A stretch of DNA of 64,000 nucleotides from Campylobacter sp. RM12651 (GCF_022369475.1 NZ_CP059600.1:1566686-1630685), one strand, 5' to 3'. Positions 24,172 to 33,312 are shown, counted from the stretch's first letter. Numbers and translations are program-made. Notes: generated by a model not told the origin, from the letters alone.

Positions 24172-26503
24172 AATTAGGCTAAGCATATTTTTAGCTACAT
24201 ATATTTATGCAAATACCTTAGATGAAATCAATATTAATGCAGTGCAAAATATTGATTATTTAGAATTTTCTAACACTATTTACAATAAAGCCTATCTTAA
24301 TACTCAAATAAAACAAAATCACACTTTAGATGAACTTATCAAAAATCATACAAATATAAGAATTACTACTAAAGATAGCGATAATTCAAATTCTTTAAAG
24401 CCAGATGATTTTTCAATCAATGGTGCTAAAACCTATCAAAATCAAATGTTTATAGATGGAATAAACATAACAAGCACCATTCAACCAGCTATGTCAAAAA
24501 CGCTATATAAAAATGTCTGGTATAACCCATCTCTTGGTTCATATTCGCTTAATATAGATAGCGAAATTATAGATAATTTAAGCATTTATGATAGTTTTGT
24601 AAGTGCTAGTTATGGTGGATTTTTAGGTGGAGTAATTGATGCAAAAATCAAAAGCCCATCAAAAAATCCAAGTGGTGGATTTAGTCTTGGATATAGCTTT
24701 CAAGATAATATTTTTATAGATGATAAAATAAGGCAAAAATATTCTAGTGGATATGGTTATCAAGATTTTAGTAATTATTATAAAAGATATTTCAGTGCTA
24801 ATTTTAGCTCATATTTAAATGATACTTTTGGAATTTTATTTTTTATAAGTAGTAATTATTCAAATACAAAAATAAAACAAAAAGATATATACACAATAAA
24901 TAAAATCAGCGATACAAATAACTTAATTTTGCTAAAAACTCAAAAAGATTATGATAACCATATTCTTAGCTCAACTTTTATTTATAATCCTTATTTAATA
25001 AATCAATTTCAAGAAGGCGTAATTGATTCTAATATGAAAGTAAATTATGGTGGATTTAGCCTAGCTTTTAATCTTGAAAGTGAATTAAAAAATATAAATC
25101 TTAATCAGCATTTATCATTTTTAAAATCAAATTCTTCAAGAATTTATGATAAAAAAGTTCAGTATCAATTCATCTTACCTTCAGGTATAAAGCAAAGTTA
25201 TGGTGGGCTAGGAGATACCTTACAAACTGAAAAATCATATCAATATAAATTAGACGCTAAAACTAATGAATTTAAAAATAATGATTTAGAATATAGCTTT
25301 AATTTTGGTTTTGAACTTAGTAAAAATCAAGGCAAAATAAATAGAATTAATCCTTATACAAGATATGAAAAACCAATTGATATTCTAGCTTGTAAAGAAA
25401 ATGATATTAGTTGCATAAATAATCAATATTTTTCATATTATGAAACACATTTTGCAAAAGCTAAAAAATCAATAAATAACTACGCTCAATTTATACAAAG
25501 CGATATTAAATATCATAATTTTAGATTTAGATTAGGTCTTAGAAATGATTATGATAGCCTTAGCAAAAGATTTAATATAGCCCCTAGAACAGGACTTGAG
25601 TATTATTTAAATGATAATCAATTTTTAGGATTTGGATTTAATAAATATTATGATAAAGGGCTTTTAGCTTATATTTTATATGATGATTATTTTAGTGGAT
25701 ATGAAGAGTATTCAAGAATTGATTATAATAGCCCTTGGATACAAGATACAAAATGGCAAAAAGATAGAGTTTTTATGGGATTAAAAAGCCCTTATGCTAA
25801 TGAGTTTAGCCTATATTACAACGCAGAATTTAAATATTTTAAAATGCTATTAAAATACATTAAACGCAAAACTTATAATGAAATTTATTCAGCAAATCAA
25901 GAAGAATTAGGCTTAGAAAGTATAAAAGATACTGATAATAATTATAAAGTTTATTATAATGGCAAAAAAACAGCTAATGATATTGTAAGTCTTAATTTAT
26001 CTAGCAATGAAATTAGTATATTTAATACTAAAAATTATTTTGATTTAAATCTTAGCTATCTACATAAAAAAGGTAGTGCGACTAATTATTTAAGCACAAC
26101 TGGTAAAAACATAATCTATAATGGTAAAACTATAAAATCAAGCGAATTGCCATTTGTTTATGAGCCTTTTATAGCTAATTTTACTCATAATTTATTTTAT
26201 GATAATTTTAACTTGATTAATGAAATCACTTATCATTCAGCGAAAAATGATTTATATTCACAATACGATAAGAATTTAAATATGCAAATATTTAGCGATA
26301 CTAAACTTAAGTCATATTTGAATTGGAATTTAGGATTTGGTTATACTAAAAATATTAAAAATACTAAATTAAAAATAAGTTTTAATATCTTAAATATTTT
26401 AAATAGCAAAAATAAAATCAGCGTATTTAATTGCAATAACGAATTATGTTATAAATACGCTAATTCAAGGCTATATACTTTTAATCTAAATTATAATTTT
26501 TAA
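24149..26503 (+). CDS. TonB-dependent outer membrane receptor of the metal operon
   Basis: About 784 residues: a signal-like N-terminus (IRLSIFLATYIYANT), a TonB-box-like DEININAV, a plug domain with DDFSINGAKTYQNQMFIDGINI, then a 22-strand-type barrel with many aromatic strands, ending in YTFNLNYNF with a terminal Phe. Cysteine pairs occur in loops (ACKENDISC, NCNNELC). The start could be the ATG at 24143 or 24149; both overlap the upstream gene and lack a clear ribosome-binding site, suggesting translational coupling. By operon context it may take up copper, or another soft metal or metallophore. A terminator follows the stop. Confidence 0.82.
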   Translation: MKQFCKNKIRLSIFLATYIYANTLDEININAVQNIDYLEFSNTIYNKAYLNTQIKQNHTLDELIKNHTNIRITTKDSDNSNSLKPDDFSINGAKTYQNQMFIDGINITSTIQPAMSKTLYKNVWYNPSLGSYSLNIDSEIIDNLSIYDSFVSASYGGFLGGVIDAKIKSPSKNPSGGFSLGYSFQDNIFIDDKIRQKYSSGYGYQDFSNYYKRYFSANFSSYLNDTFGILFFISSNYSNTKIKQKDIYTINKISDTNNLILLKTQKDYDNHILSSTFIYNPYLINQFQEGVIDSNMKVNYGGFSLAFNLESELKNINLNQHLSFLKSNSSRIYDKKVQYQFILPSGIKQSYGGLGDTLQTEKSYQYKLDAKTNEFKNNDLEYSFNFGFELSKNQGKINRINPYTRYEKPIDILACKENDISCINNQYFSYYETHFAKAKKSINNYAQFIQSDIKYHNFRFRLGLRNDYDSLSKRFNIAPRTGLEYYLNDNQFLGFGFNKYYDKGLLAYILYDDYFSGYEEYSRIDYNSPWIQDTKWQKDRVFMGLKSPYANEFSLYYNAEFKYFKMLLKYIKRKTYNEIYSANQEELGLESIKDTDNNYKVYYNGKKTANDIVSLNLSSNEISIFNTKNYFDLNLSYLHKKGSATNYLSTTGKNIIYNGKTIKSSELPFVYEPFIANFTHNLFYDNFNLINEITYHSAKNDLYSQYDKNLNMQIFSDTKLKSYLNWNLGFGYTKNIKNTKLKISFNILNILNSKNKISVFNCNNELCYKYANSRLYTFNLNYNF

Positions 26504-26527
26504 ATTAGTGCAATTAAGCACTAATTT
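26502..26527. terminator. Bidirectional terminator between receptor and tonB
   Basis: A perfect 10-bp inverted repeat AAATTAGTGC / GCACTAATTT with a 6-base loop, followed by Ts on the plus strand. It separates the convergent receptor and tonB genes. Confidence 0.75.
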
Positions 26528-27223
26528 TTAATGTAAGCTAAACTTAAGCGGCACACTAATATCTAAAACTCTTTCATAACGCTTAAATTTCGCTATCTCA
26601 ACGCTTTTAATCCCTGCTTTATTTAGATTTTCATATTTTGATGGCTTAAGTATTTTTATATTTTTTGCCTTACCATAATCATAGGTAAATCCTACAACCA
26701 CTACTCCTTGCTCACGCCTTTTTCTTGAACTCATAGGATAATTGCTCTTAGCAGTTTTATTTAAAACTGATTGAATATGAGAGATTAATTCATCTTGATT
26801 ATTCCCACCTGCAGGAGTATTATTACTAATTGTAGTAGTTGGTTTAGCTTCATTTATCTTGCTTGCTAAAGGTTCGTTTTGAGATGTGATTGGCTCATCT
26901 TGAGTTTTTTTAATTTCTTTTACTTCTTGCTTTGGTTTTGGTTTTTTATGGTGCTTTTTTTTAGGTTTTAAAGCAAATTTTTCTTCTTTTATCTCTTCTT
27001 TGATTATTTCTTCTTTTATTTCTTTTACTTCTTCAATTATTTCTTCTTTAACAGCATTTTGGGGTATGCTAGGAGCATAAAAAAGCACCGCTAAAGCTTT
27101 ATCATTTTTAATCTCACTTGTCTTTACATCAATTCTAAAAAAACACGCCAACAAAACCGCATGAACTAAAAAGGAGATGAAAAATGCGATTTTATTTTTC
27201 TGTTGCAATAGCAAAATTTTCAT
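26528..27223 (-). CDS. tonB: Energy-transducing protein TonB
   Basis: TonB links the inner-membrane proton-driven ExbB-ExbD motor to outer-membrane receptors. The 231-residue protein has one N-terminal membrane helix (IAFFISFLVHAVLLACFF), a Glu/Lys/Pro-rich periplasmic spacer with HHKKPKPKQEVKE, and a C-terminal TonB domain with PMSSRKRREQGVVVVGF and VPLKFSL. It overlaps exbD by about 32 bases. Order receptor-exbB-exbD-tonB on the minus strand matches my recollection of the C. jejuni Cj0178-Cj0181 locus. It probably powers both receptors flanking it. Confidence 0.93.
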   Translation of the reverse strand: MKILLLQQKNKIAFFISFLVHAVLLACFFRIDVKTSEIKNDKALAVLFYAPSIPQNAVKEEIIEEVKEIKEEIIKEEIKEEKFALKPKKKHHKKPKPKQEVKEIKKTQDEPITSQNEPLASKINEAKPTTTISNNTPAGGNNQDELISHIQSVLNKTAKSNYPMSSRKRREQGVVVVGFTYDYGKAKNIKILKPSKYENLNKAGIKSVEIAKFKRYERVLDISVPLKFSLH

Positions 27224-27566
27224 GCTTTAACTCTTTTAAAATATCCACTATTTTTACAAAATGTTTATAACTAGCGTTCTCATCAGAGCGTAAAATTACA
27301 ATTTCATCTTTACTAATGCTTGATAATTTTGTCTTTAATTCATCTACGCTAAGCAAACTTTCATTATAAAATATCTCGCCAGTTTCATTAATACTTATAA
27401 ATACTTTTTGCTTATCATCAATGCTTACGCTATTTTCTGATTTTGGTAAGTTTATAGCGATTTTTTCTTCTGCTATAAAGGTGCTAACACTTAAAACAAT
27501 GCAAAGTAAAACTAGCATAATATCAATAAATGGAACTAGATTTAAGCCTTCTTTATTTACTCTCAT
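27192..27566 (-). CDS. exbD: ExbD biopolymer transport protein
   Basis: ExbD is the proton-conducting partner of ExbB. The protein has one N-terminal helix with LNLVPFIDIMLVLLCIVLSV, where the Asp is the conserved proton-carrying residue, then a small periplasmic domain. I place the start at the ATG at 27566 (MRVNKEGLN), which has AAGGAAA upstream, giving 124 residues; an upstream ATG at 27599 would lie within exbB and add 11 unlikely residues. It overlaps the exbB end by about 14 bases. Confidence 0.9.
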   Translation of the reverse strand: MRVNKEGLNLVPFIDIMLVLLCIVLSVSTFIAEEKIAINLPKSENSVSIDDKQKVFISINETGEIFYNESLLSVDELKTKLSSISKDEIVILRSDENASYKHFVKIVDILKELKHENFAIATEK

Positions 27567-27981
27567 TATTTTCCTTAAATCTTGATAATACAACATCAAC
27601 TTTTCTAATAAATGCGTTATATATCATAAGAGTTGGGATTGCCACAACAAGTCCAAGTGCTGTTGCTTTTAGTGCTAGCGAAAGCCCTAGCATAATACTT
27701 TTTGCGTCCATAGTAGCCGCATTTGCCATATCATAAAATGTAATCATTATGCCTATTACCGTGCCAAGCAAACCTATATAAGGAGCGTTTTGATAAACGA
27801 TGTAAAGACAGGTGAGATTTTTACTAAGTGCTATTTCTAATTCATCTTTACATTTATAATTTTTAATATCAATATTTTTAAAAAATATTAGCCTTTCAAT
27901 ACTAAATGCCAAAACTAAAAAGCTCATAAAAAATAATATCGCAAACACAAAATAATCTAAATATTCTTTTAAAAATTCCAC
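27553..27981 (-). CDS. exbB: ExbB biopolymer transport protein
   Basis: ExbB forms the pentameric channel-like stator of the TonB motor. At 142 residues it is of the short form common in Campylobacterota. Three hydrophobic helices are visible (YFVFAILFFMSFLVLAFSI; APYIGLLGTVIGIMITFYDM; LALKATALGLVVAIPTLMIY), the latter two carrying the conserved GLLGTV and ALKATALGLVVAIP motifs of MotA/TolQ/ExbB proteins. It follows the receptor gene after 52 bases that contain a terminator hairpin, so some readthrough or a separate promoter is likely. Confidence 0.92.
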   Translation of the reverse strand: MEFLKEYLDYFVFAILFFMSFLVLAFSIERLIFFKNIDIKNYKCKDELEIALSKNLTCLYIVYQNAPYIGLLGTVIGIMITFYDMANAATMDAKSIMLGLSLALKATALGLVVAIPTLMIYNAFIRKVDVVLSRFKENNESK

Positions 27982-28006
27982 ATTTTCTCCTAATAATTGA
28001 TATTCT

Positions 28007-28030
28007 AAAAAAGGCTAAAAAGCCTTTTTT
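28007..28030 (-). terminator. Terminator or attenuator between the receptor and exbB
   Basis: AAAAAAGGCT and AGCCTTTTTT form a perfect 10-bp stem with a 4-A loop, just after the receptor stop codon. It may reduce transcription into exbB-exbD-tonB. Confidence 0.75.
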
Positions 28031-28033
28031 AGT

Positions 28034-30097
28034 TTAGAATTTGTAACTAAAGCCTAGTTTTATATTTCTTCCTGCTTCATAGTCATTTGCAGTCTCAACC
28101 CCAAATCTTCTTTGAGAATGTGAAACATAAGTTTTATCAAATAGATTGCCAACGCTTAAGTTTATTTCAAGATTTTGAGTAGGCATATAACTTGCATATA
28201 TTTCGCTTACTCCATAACCTGCTTTTTTAGTTCCATCTTCTAAAGTCTTACCAGCAAAAGCTATTAGGTTATAACCAAATAATGTATCAATTGGACTAGC
28301 AAAATATTCAGCATTAAATGTATATTTATCCCCACTATCACTATATGCCATTACGCCACCAACTTTACTTTTATCTTTATGTTTTGTTGTTTGATGAGTA
28401 TAACTTGCACTAAATTTTAAATTCTCATAAGCATAAGAAGCATATAATTCAACCCCACGAACATTAGATTTACCCATATTCATACGATTATAATTATTTG
28501 TAACATTTTGTCCGTTTTGAGTAGTTGTTACGCTTACATTTTCTTTAATTAAATTCTTATAATCAGTATAAAAATACTTAGCTACAAAATTAACATTATG
28601 TTCATTAAAGTTATTTTTATACCCAAATCCAGCTTCATAAGCATCACCTGTTTCAGGCTCTAAATTCTCATCAATATAATTTGTATTAAATGTATTTTCA
28701 CTAAGTCTTAAAGCTTCAATCGGATCAGGCCCTCTAAATACTTTTGAATACCCAGCAAATAAATTAATGCCGTTTTCTGCCTTATAATCAAGTGCTAACG
28801 CAGGGCTAAAATTATTAAATCCTTGAGTTTTCTTACCAAAATTATCTATAGTAAATCTATCAAATCTAACTCCAGGAATTATGCTAAATCCACCAATTTG
28901 AATAGTATCTTGTAAAAATACTGATAGGTTGTTTGCTACTTCTTTAGGATGATTGTTTGTAGGAGTTACAGAAATTGCTCCATTTGTTGCATCTTTTAAA
29001 CTTGAATGATTTTTTCTAAAGCTTGTAGTTTGATACCACTCAAGTCCATAAAATACTTCTTGATTAAAGCTATTATTTTCAAATCTTGATTTATTGTTTA
29101 AATAAGCACCTGTGGTTTTTACCCCATCATTTGATAAAAATGCTTTACCACCTGATTTTTTAAACTCTGCATAATTTGGAACTTCATCTTTTATAAGCCT
29201 ATGCTCTGTATGATAAACTCTAAATTCGCTATCAATTAATTCATTTGGATTGTAATTGTAATTAAATGTATAGGTATCTCTTTGCATAATTTGAGGCAAA
29301 ATAGGTTGAGCTCTTTCTCCTGCTTTTAGTGTGCCTGTATCAAATGCCACCGAGCCACCAAACTCACCCCTAAATGGAAAATCACCATCATATTCAGTAT
29401 GCTCATAGCTAAGACCTGCTTTATGCTCATCTTTTTCATAATTTACTTTAAATAAATAGCTTAAATCATGACCCTTACCACCAATATCATTGCCATTTCC
29501 ATCTTTTCCGAAGCCATAATTTTTATGATTAATATATGCTAAAAGACCAAAATTATTATCAGTTTTACCATAAGCCATTATGCTTTTTTGCCATTCTTTA
29601 TTATTAGTTGAATAGCCTGTCTTAAACTTACCACCAAAACTCTCATCACCTTCTAATAAATCAAATGCACTTGCAGTCTTAAACGCAACCGAACCACCTA
29701 AAGCACCTGAGTTATTAGCAACACTTAAAACACCCACGCCAACATCAATAGCTTTTAATAAATCAACATCTAAAACTAAATCAGCCGAGTGATGAAAAAT
29801 ATTTCCACGTTGTCTTGCACCATCAATAGTAATATTAATACCCCTATCATTTACACCACGCATATAAAGTTTTTGATTAAACTGATTTGTCCCTGCTACA
29901 TAAACACCTGGAATATCACGCATAACATCTCTTATTGCACCTGCGTTTTTGTTTGAAATTTTTAGCGAATCAACATTAGAATATCCAATTGAACTAGCAT
30001 TTACTTCAATAGTATCAAGATTAGCATTCTCATTAGCCAATAAGCCAACACCACCAAATAAGCATAAAGCCAAAGAAAGTTTTAAAGATTTTCTCAA
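28034..30097 (-). CDS. TonB-dependent receptor, haem/transferrin-iron type (Cj0178-like)
   Basis: The 687-residue protein has a signal peptide (KLSLALCLFGGVGLLA), a TonB box (LDTIEVNAS), and a plug domain with IPGVYVAGTNQFNQKLYMRGV and DGARQRGNIFHHSADLVLD, a motif shared with haem/haemoglobin and transferrin-type receptors. The barrel contains GYSKVFRGPDPIEAL, resembling the FRAP box of haem receptors, and ends in NIKLGFSYKF. Its place beside exbB-exbD-tonB resembles C. jejuni Cj0178 (ferri-transferrin utilisation, from memory). Two Fur-box-like sites lie upstream, so iron repression is likely. The exact ligand is not certain. Confidence 0.87.
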   Translation of the reverse strand: MRKSLKLSLALCLFGGVGLLANENANLDTIEVNASSIGYSNVDSLKISNKNAGAIRDVMRDIPGVYVAGTNQFNQKLYMRGVNDRGINITIDGARQRGNIFHHSADLVLDVDLLKAIDVGVGVLSVANNSGALGGSVAFKTASAFDLLEGDESFGGKFKTGYSTNNKEWQKSIMAYGKTDNNFGLLAYINHKNYGFGKDGNGNDIGGKGHDLSYLFKVNYEKDEHKAGLSYEHTEYDGDFPFRGEFGGSVAFDTGTLKAGERAQPILPQIMQRDTYTFNYNYNPNELIDSEFRVYHTEHRLIKDEVPNYAEFKKSGGKAFLSNDGVKTTGAYLNNKSRFENNSFNQEVFYGLEWYQTTSFRKNHSSLKDATNGAISVTPTNNHPKEVANNLSVFLQDTIQIGGFSIIPGVRFDRFTIDNFGKKTQGFNNFSPALALDYKAENGINLFAGYSKVFRGPDPIEALRLSENTFNTNYIDENLEPETGDAYEAGFGYKNNFNEHNVNFVAKYFYTDYKNLIKENVSVTTTQNGQNVTNNYNRMNMGKSNVRGVELYASYAYENLKFSASYTHQTTKHKDKSKVGGVMAYSDSGDKYTFNAEYFASPIDTLFGYNLIAFAGKTLEDGTKKAGYGVSEIYASYMPTQNLEINLSVGNLFDKTYVSHSQRRFGVETANDYEAGRNIKLGFSYKF

Positions 30098-30112
30098 AAT
30101 ATCTCCTTAATT

Positions 30113-30129
30113 GATAATAAAAATGATAT
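30113..30129 (-). promoter_or_regulatory. Candidate Fur box 1, receptor promoter
   Basis: GATAATAAAAATGATAT, 16 bases or so upstream of the receptor start codon, agrees with the Fur consensus core at about 12 of 17 positions and overlaps the likely transcript start region. Confidence 0.45.
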
Positions 30130-30154
30130 TCTATAATATTTTTAGTTAATAACA

Positions 30155-30171
30155 AAAATAATTATCATAAT
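30155..30171 (-). promoter_or_regulatory. Candidate Fur box 2, receptor promoter
   Basis: On the minus strand ATTATGATAATTATTTT matches ATAATGATAATCATTAT at 14 of 17 positions. It lies about 58-74 bases before the receptor ATG, where a -35 region would be expected. Confidence 0.6.
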
Positions 30172-30290
30172 ATTTATAAGTTTTAAATAAATGATAGTTA
30201 TATTGATAATAAATTTTATTTAAAATTCAAATTCATTGTAATATTGTTTAAGATTTTTAAAATAAAGAATTTAATTTAGCTTTTGTAGTT

Positions 30291-30902
30291 TTATAATTTT
30301 TTAGAAAATACTTCGTATAATAAATCTATTTCGCTATCTTCAAATATAGCTGAATTTTTATTTTTTAGATAATCTTTCATCTTAATTTTATTGATACTTA
30401 CACTCACTTTACAACCCCTACAATACATTAAAAATCCTTCTCCTAAAGAAAAAAAATCATTTAATTCTTTATTGCATTCCGTGCAAGTTTCACTAAAATA
30501 AAGCCTACCTTCATACTCAATCATCAAAGCATAAGCATCTAAAAACACCCTTTTATAATGCTGAGTTTTTAATCTATTGATTATTCTTAAACTTAAATCA
30601 TAATAAAAACTTCCGCACTCTTGATTATCTTTTAAATGCTCATATAAAAGCACACAAAAACTCTGCCAAGCCTTAATAATCTCATAATCATTCCAAGGTA
30701 AGGCTAATTGCATTGTTGAATGTAATTTTGGCAAAAATAAAGGCTGAATACTTAGCTCATAATCAATAATATTTCCGACTATTAAATGTGAGTGTCTAAC
30801 TCCGTAAAATCTATAGCATTTTACTAATTCTTCGCTACTTAGGATAAAGACTATTAAATCTTTATCCCTAACGCTAAAGGTATTTAAAATTATTCCTTGC
30901 AA
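30291..30902 (-). CDS. recO: RecO-like recombination mediator
   Basis: A 203-residue protein with an N-terminal OB-fold-like part beginning MQGIILNTFSVRDKDLIVFIL and a C-terminal zinc-finger-like set of cysteines (CTEC near residue 139 and CRGC near 162), the layout of Campylobacterota RecO. It would help load RecA during gap repair. It overlaps the upstream nucleosidase/PP-loop gene by 13 bases and is the last gene of the fabD group. It is shorter than E. coli RecO (242), as usual in these bacteria. Confidence 0.82.
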   Translation of the reverse strand: MQGIILNTFSVRDKDLIVFILSSEELVKCYRFYGVRHSHLIVGNIIDYELSIQPLFLPKLHSTMQLALPWNDYEIIKAWQSFCVLLYEHLKDNQECGSFYYDLSLRIINRLKTQHYKRVFLDAYALMIEYEGRLYFSETCTECNKELNDFFSLGEGFLMYCRGCKVSVSINKIKMKDYLKNKNSAIFEDSEIDLLYEVFSKKL

Positions 30903-32338
30903 TAATTAGCACCTTCGTTTGCAAAAAAAGTATCGTAATGAATGTTAAAAAAGGCATTTTCAAGACTTTTAAATAATTTTGGGTTTTGTGCTTCAAGACT
31001 TGCTAAAAGCTCTTTTGTTTCTGCTCTTGCGTGTGGCATTTTCACATCAAATCTCATAGCAGGGCAAGCTTCATCGCCTATTGTTTTAAGACCATTTTTA
31101 ATAGCATTTTCTCTTAGCATTCTTTCACGAACAAATATCAAAGGGCGAATTACGGTAATTCCTTGTGCTGAAGTGAATTTCGCAGCAAGTGTTCTTAAAG
31201 CTCCATTATAAGTAAAGTTCATAAAAAAGCTCTCAATAGCATCATCTAAATGATGACCTAACGCTAATTTATTAAAGCCATTTTCCTTAGCATAAGTATA
31301 TAAATATCCCCTTCTCATACGAGAGAAAAACGAGCAAAAGCTTGAATTTTGACGGATTTTTTCACTAGAAATCTCATAAATATTACTTTCAATTATTGTA
31401 TGTTTTATACCTAAAATCTTGCAATAATTGCTTAAATATTTATAATCTTCACCCATTCCATAACTAAGCGTTACTGCTTCAAATTCAAACTTAAACGGGA
31501 CTGCTCTTTGCATATGTTTAAGTAGCATTAGTAAGCTTAAGCTATCTTTTCCACCGCTAAGTCCTACTAAAACCTTATCGCCTTCTTCAATTAAATTAAA
31601 TTTATCACAAGCTCTTGCCACTTCTTTAATAAGTCTTTTACTAAGCTCATTTTTAAACAAATGTTCGCACATTTTTAAGACAAATCTAGCACTATTTTTA
31701 GCAGCTAGTTCTAAAAACTCATCAAAACTAACATCAGCATTTCCACCTGCATCATCGCTAATTGCTCTTAGTATAAAACAAGGCACATTAAGACTTTCGC
31801 AAACTAAAGCAACGCTTGCTCCTTCCATCTCAACCGCATCAGCATTAAAAGTATCTTTAATCCAATTTTTCTTAGTTTCATCGCAAATAAATTGGTCTGA
31901 TGTCGCAATAATGCCGCTAACTACATTTAAATCAAGCTCTTTTGCTACTTTTTTAGCAATATTATTTAATTTTTCACTTGTTTTTATAAAAACGCTAGTT
32001 TCAGGAACATAGCCAGGTTTGTGTCCAAATGCTGTTATATCTATATCGTGCTGCACTAATTCTTCTGCAATTAATAAATCCCCTATTTTTAAATTAGGAT
32101 TAAGCGACCCTGCAACGCCTGTAAAAAGCAAACAATCAGCCTTGTATTTTTCTATCATTACACTAGCACTTAGAGCTGAATTTACTTTGCCTATTTTTGA
32201 ATAAGCAATAATTAGTTCATGACCTGCGTAATCAATGAAATAATAAGTATTATTTGCATATTTACTCTCTTTATAAGAATACTCATTTAAAATTGGCTCA
32301 ATTTCTTCACGCATAGCACCTAAAATTGCTATTTTCAT
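30890..32338 (-). CDS. pfs: Fusion: MTA/SAH nucleosidase + TtcA-like PP-loop protein
   Basis: One uninterrupted 482-residue reading frame joins two enzymes. Residues 1 to about 228 are a 5'-methylthioadenosine/S-adenosylhomocysteine nucleosidase (LFTGVAGSL; ADAVEMEGASVA with the catalytic/binding Glu; RAISDDA), acting in methyl-cycle salvage and autoinducer-2 precursor formation. From about 230 comes an ATP pyrophosphatase domain of the TtcA tRNA-thiolation type, with the PP-loop SGGKDS at 261-266 and LGHHLDDAIE. The usual paired CxxC motifs are incomplete: C335 is followed by Ser-Phe-Phe, and C425 by Pro-Ala-Met. In C. jejuni I recall two separate neighbouring genes (Cj0117, Cj0118), so the fusion is notable. 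Confidence 0.88.
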   Translation of the reverse strand: MKIAILGAMREEIEPILNEYSYKESKYANNTYYFIDYAGHELIIAYSKIGKVNSALSASVMIEKYKADCLLFTGVAGSLNPNLKIGDLLIAEELVQHDIDITAFGHKPGYVPETSVFIKTSEKLNNIAKKVAKELDLNVVSGIIATSDQFICDETKKNWIKDTFNADAVEMEGASVALVCESLNVPCFILRAISDDAGGNADVSFDEFLELAAKNSARFVLKMCEHLFKNELSKRLIKEVARACDKFNLIEEGDKVLVGLSGGKDSLSLLMLLKHMQRAVPFKFEFEAVTLSYGMGEDYKYLSNYCKILGIKHTIIESNIYEISSEKIRQNSSFCSFFSRMRRGYLYTYAKENGFNKLALGHHLDDAIESFFMNFTYNGALRTLAAKFTSAQGITVIRPLIFVRERMLRENAIKNGLKTIGDEACPAMRFDVKMPHARAETKELLASLEAQNPKLFKSLENAFFNIHYDTFFANEGANYCKE

Positions 32339-33312
32339 TGGTTTTCCTTAAATGTTTTTATAAAGTTTTCAATATCTTCTAGGCTTTTTATACTAATACT
32401 TGGTTTGTTTGTTATTTTTTTATTAAGTCCGCATAAAACACTGCTTCCAAATTCTATAAAACCATCAACGCTATTTTCTATACTTTTTATGCTTTGTTTA
32501 TATAAAACAGGCTTAATAAGTTGCTCTTTTATAGCTAAAATAGCTTCATTTTTAGTGCTATAAGGCTTTATAAAAGCATTTGAGATTACTGGTATGAAAT
32601 CATCATTAAATAACAATTCTTTTTCTAATTTATTAGCTGCACTTTGCATTAAAGGGCAATGACTTGCTACGCTCATATTAAGTAGCATTGCTCTTTTTGC
32701 TCCAGCATTTTTAAAATCATCTATGCTATTTTCTAAATCTTTTTTAAGCCCAGCTACGACTATTTGACCATCGCAATTGTAATTTGCAGCATAGATTTGC
32801 TTATTTTCCTTATTTGCTTTAGCACAAATTTCTTCTACTAAATTATCATCTAAACCTAAAATAACCATCATAGAAGCAGGATTTTCACTACTTGCACATT
32901 CTTGCATATATCTTCCACGCATATTTACTAGCTTTAAAGCATTTTTTAATTCAAGTGCATTATTTGCACATAAAGCCGAAAATTCTCCTAAAGAATGCCC
33001 TAAAGATGGAGTGTTTTCATAACTAATAAAAGGCTTTATATCATCTTTTTTTCTTAAAGAAATTCCATTTTCTTCTAGTAATTTTTCAAATACTTTATAA
33101 TACATAATGCTATTTAGTAATATTGCAGGTTGGGTAAATTCACTTATATCTAATCTATCATTTTTACTAAAAATTAATTCTTGAAAATCAATACCACAAA
33201 AACTACTAACTTCATCATAAGTTTTTCTTACAAACTCAAAATTATCAAATAATTCTTGACCCATAAAAGCACTTTGAGAACCTTGACCTGGGTATAAAAA
33301 TGCGTAATTCAT
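32335..33312 (-). CDS. fabD: Malonyl-CoA:ACP transacylase FabD
   Basis: FabD loads malonate onto acyl carrier protein for fatty acid synthesis. The protein begins with YAFLYPGQGSQSAFMG, has the active-site serine in LGHSLGEFSALCA, the downstream YNCDGQIVVAG and the catalytic His in SVASHCPLM, and GFIEFGSSVLCGLNKK near the end. Length 325 is slightly over the E. coli enzyme (309). It starts the fabD-pfs/ttcA-recO operon, overlapping the fusion gene by 4 bases. Confidence 0.95.
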   Translation of the reverse strand: MNYAFLYPGQGSQSAFMGQELFDNFEFVRKTYDEVSSFCGIDFQELIFSKNDRLDISEFTQPAILLNSIMYYKVFEKLLEENGISLRKKDDIKPFISYENTPSLGHSLGEFSALCANNALELKNALKLVNMRGRYMQECASSENPASMMVILGLDDNLVEEICAKANKENKQIYAANYNCDGQIVVAGLKKDLENSIDDFKNAGAKRAMLLNMSVASHCPLMQSAANKLEKELLFNDDFIPVISNAFIKPYSTKNEAILAIKEQLIKPVLYKQSIKSIENSVDGFIEFGSSVLCGLNKKITNKPSISIKSLEDIENFIKTFKENQ

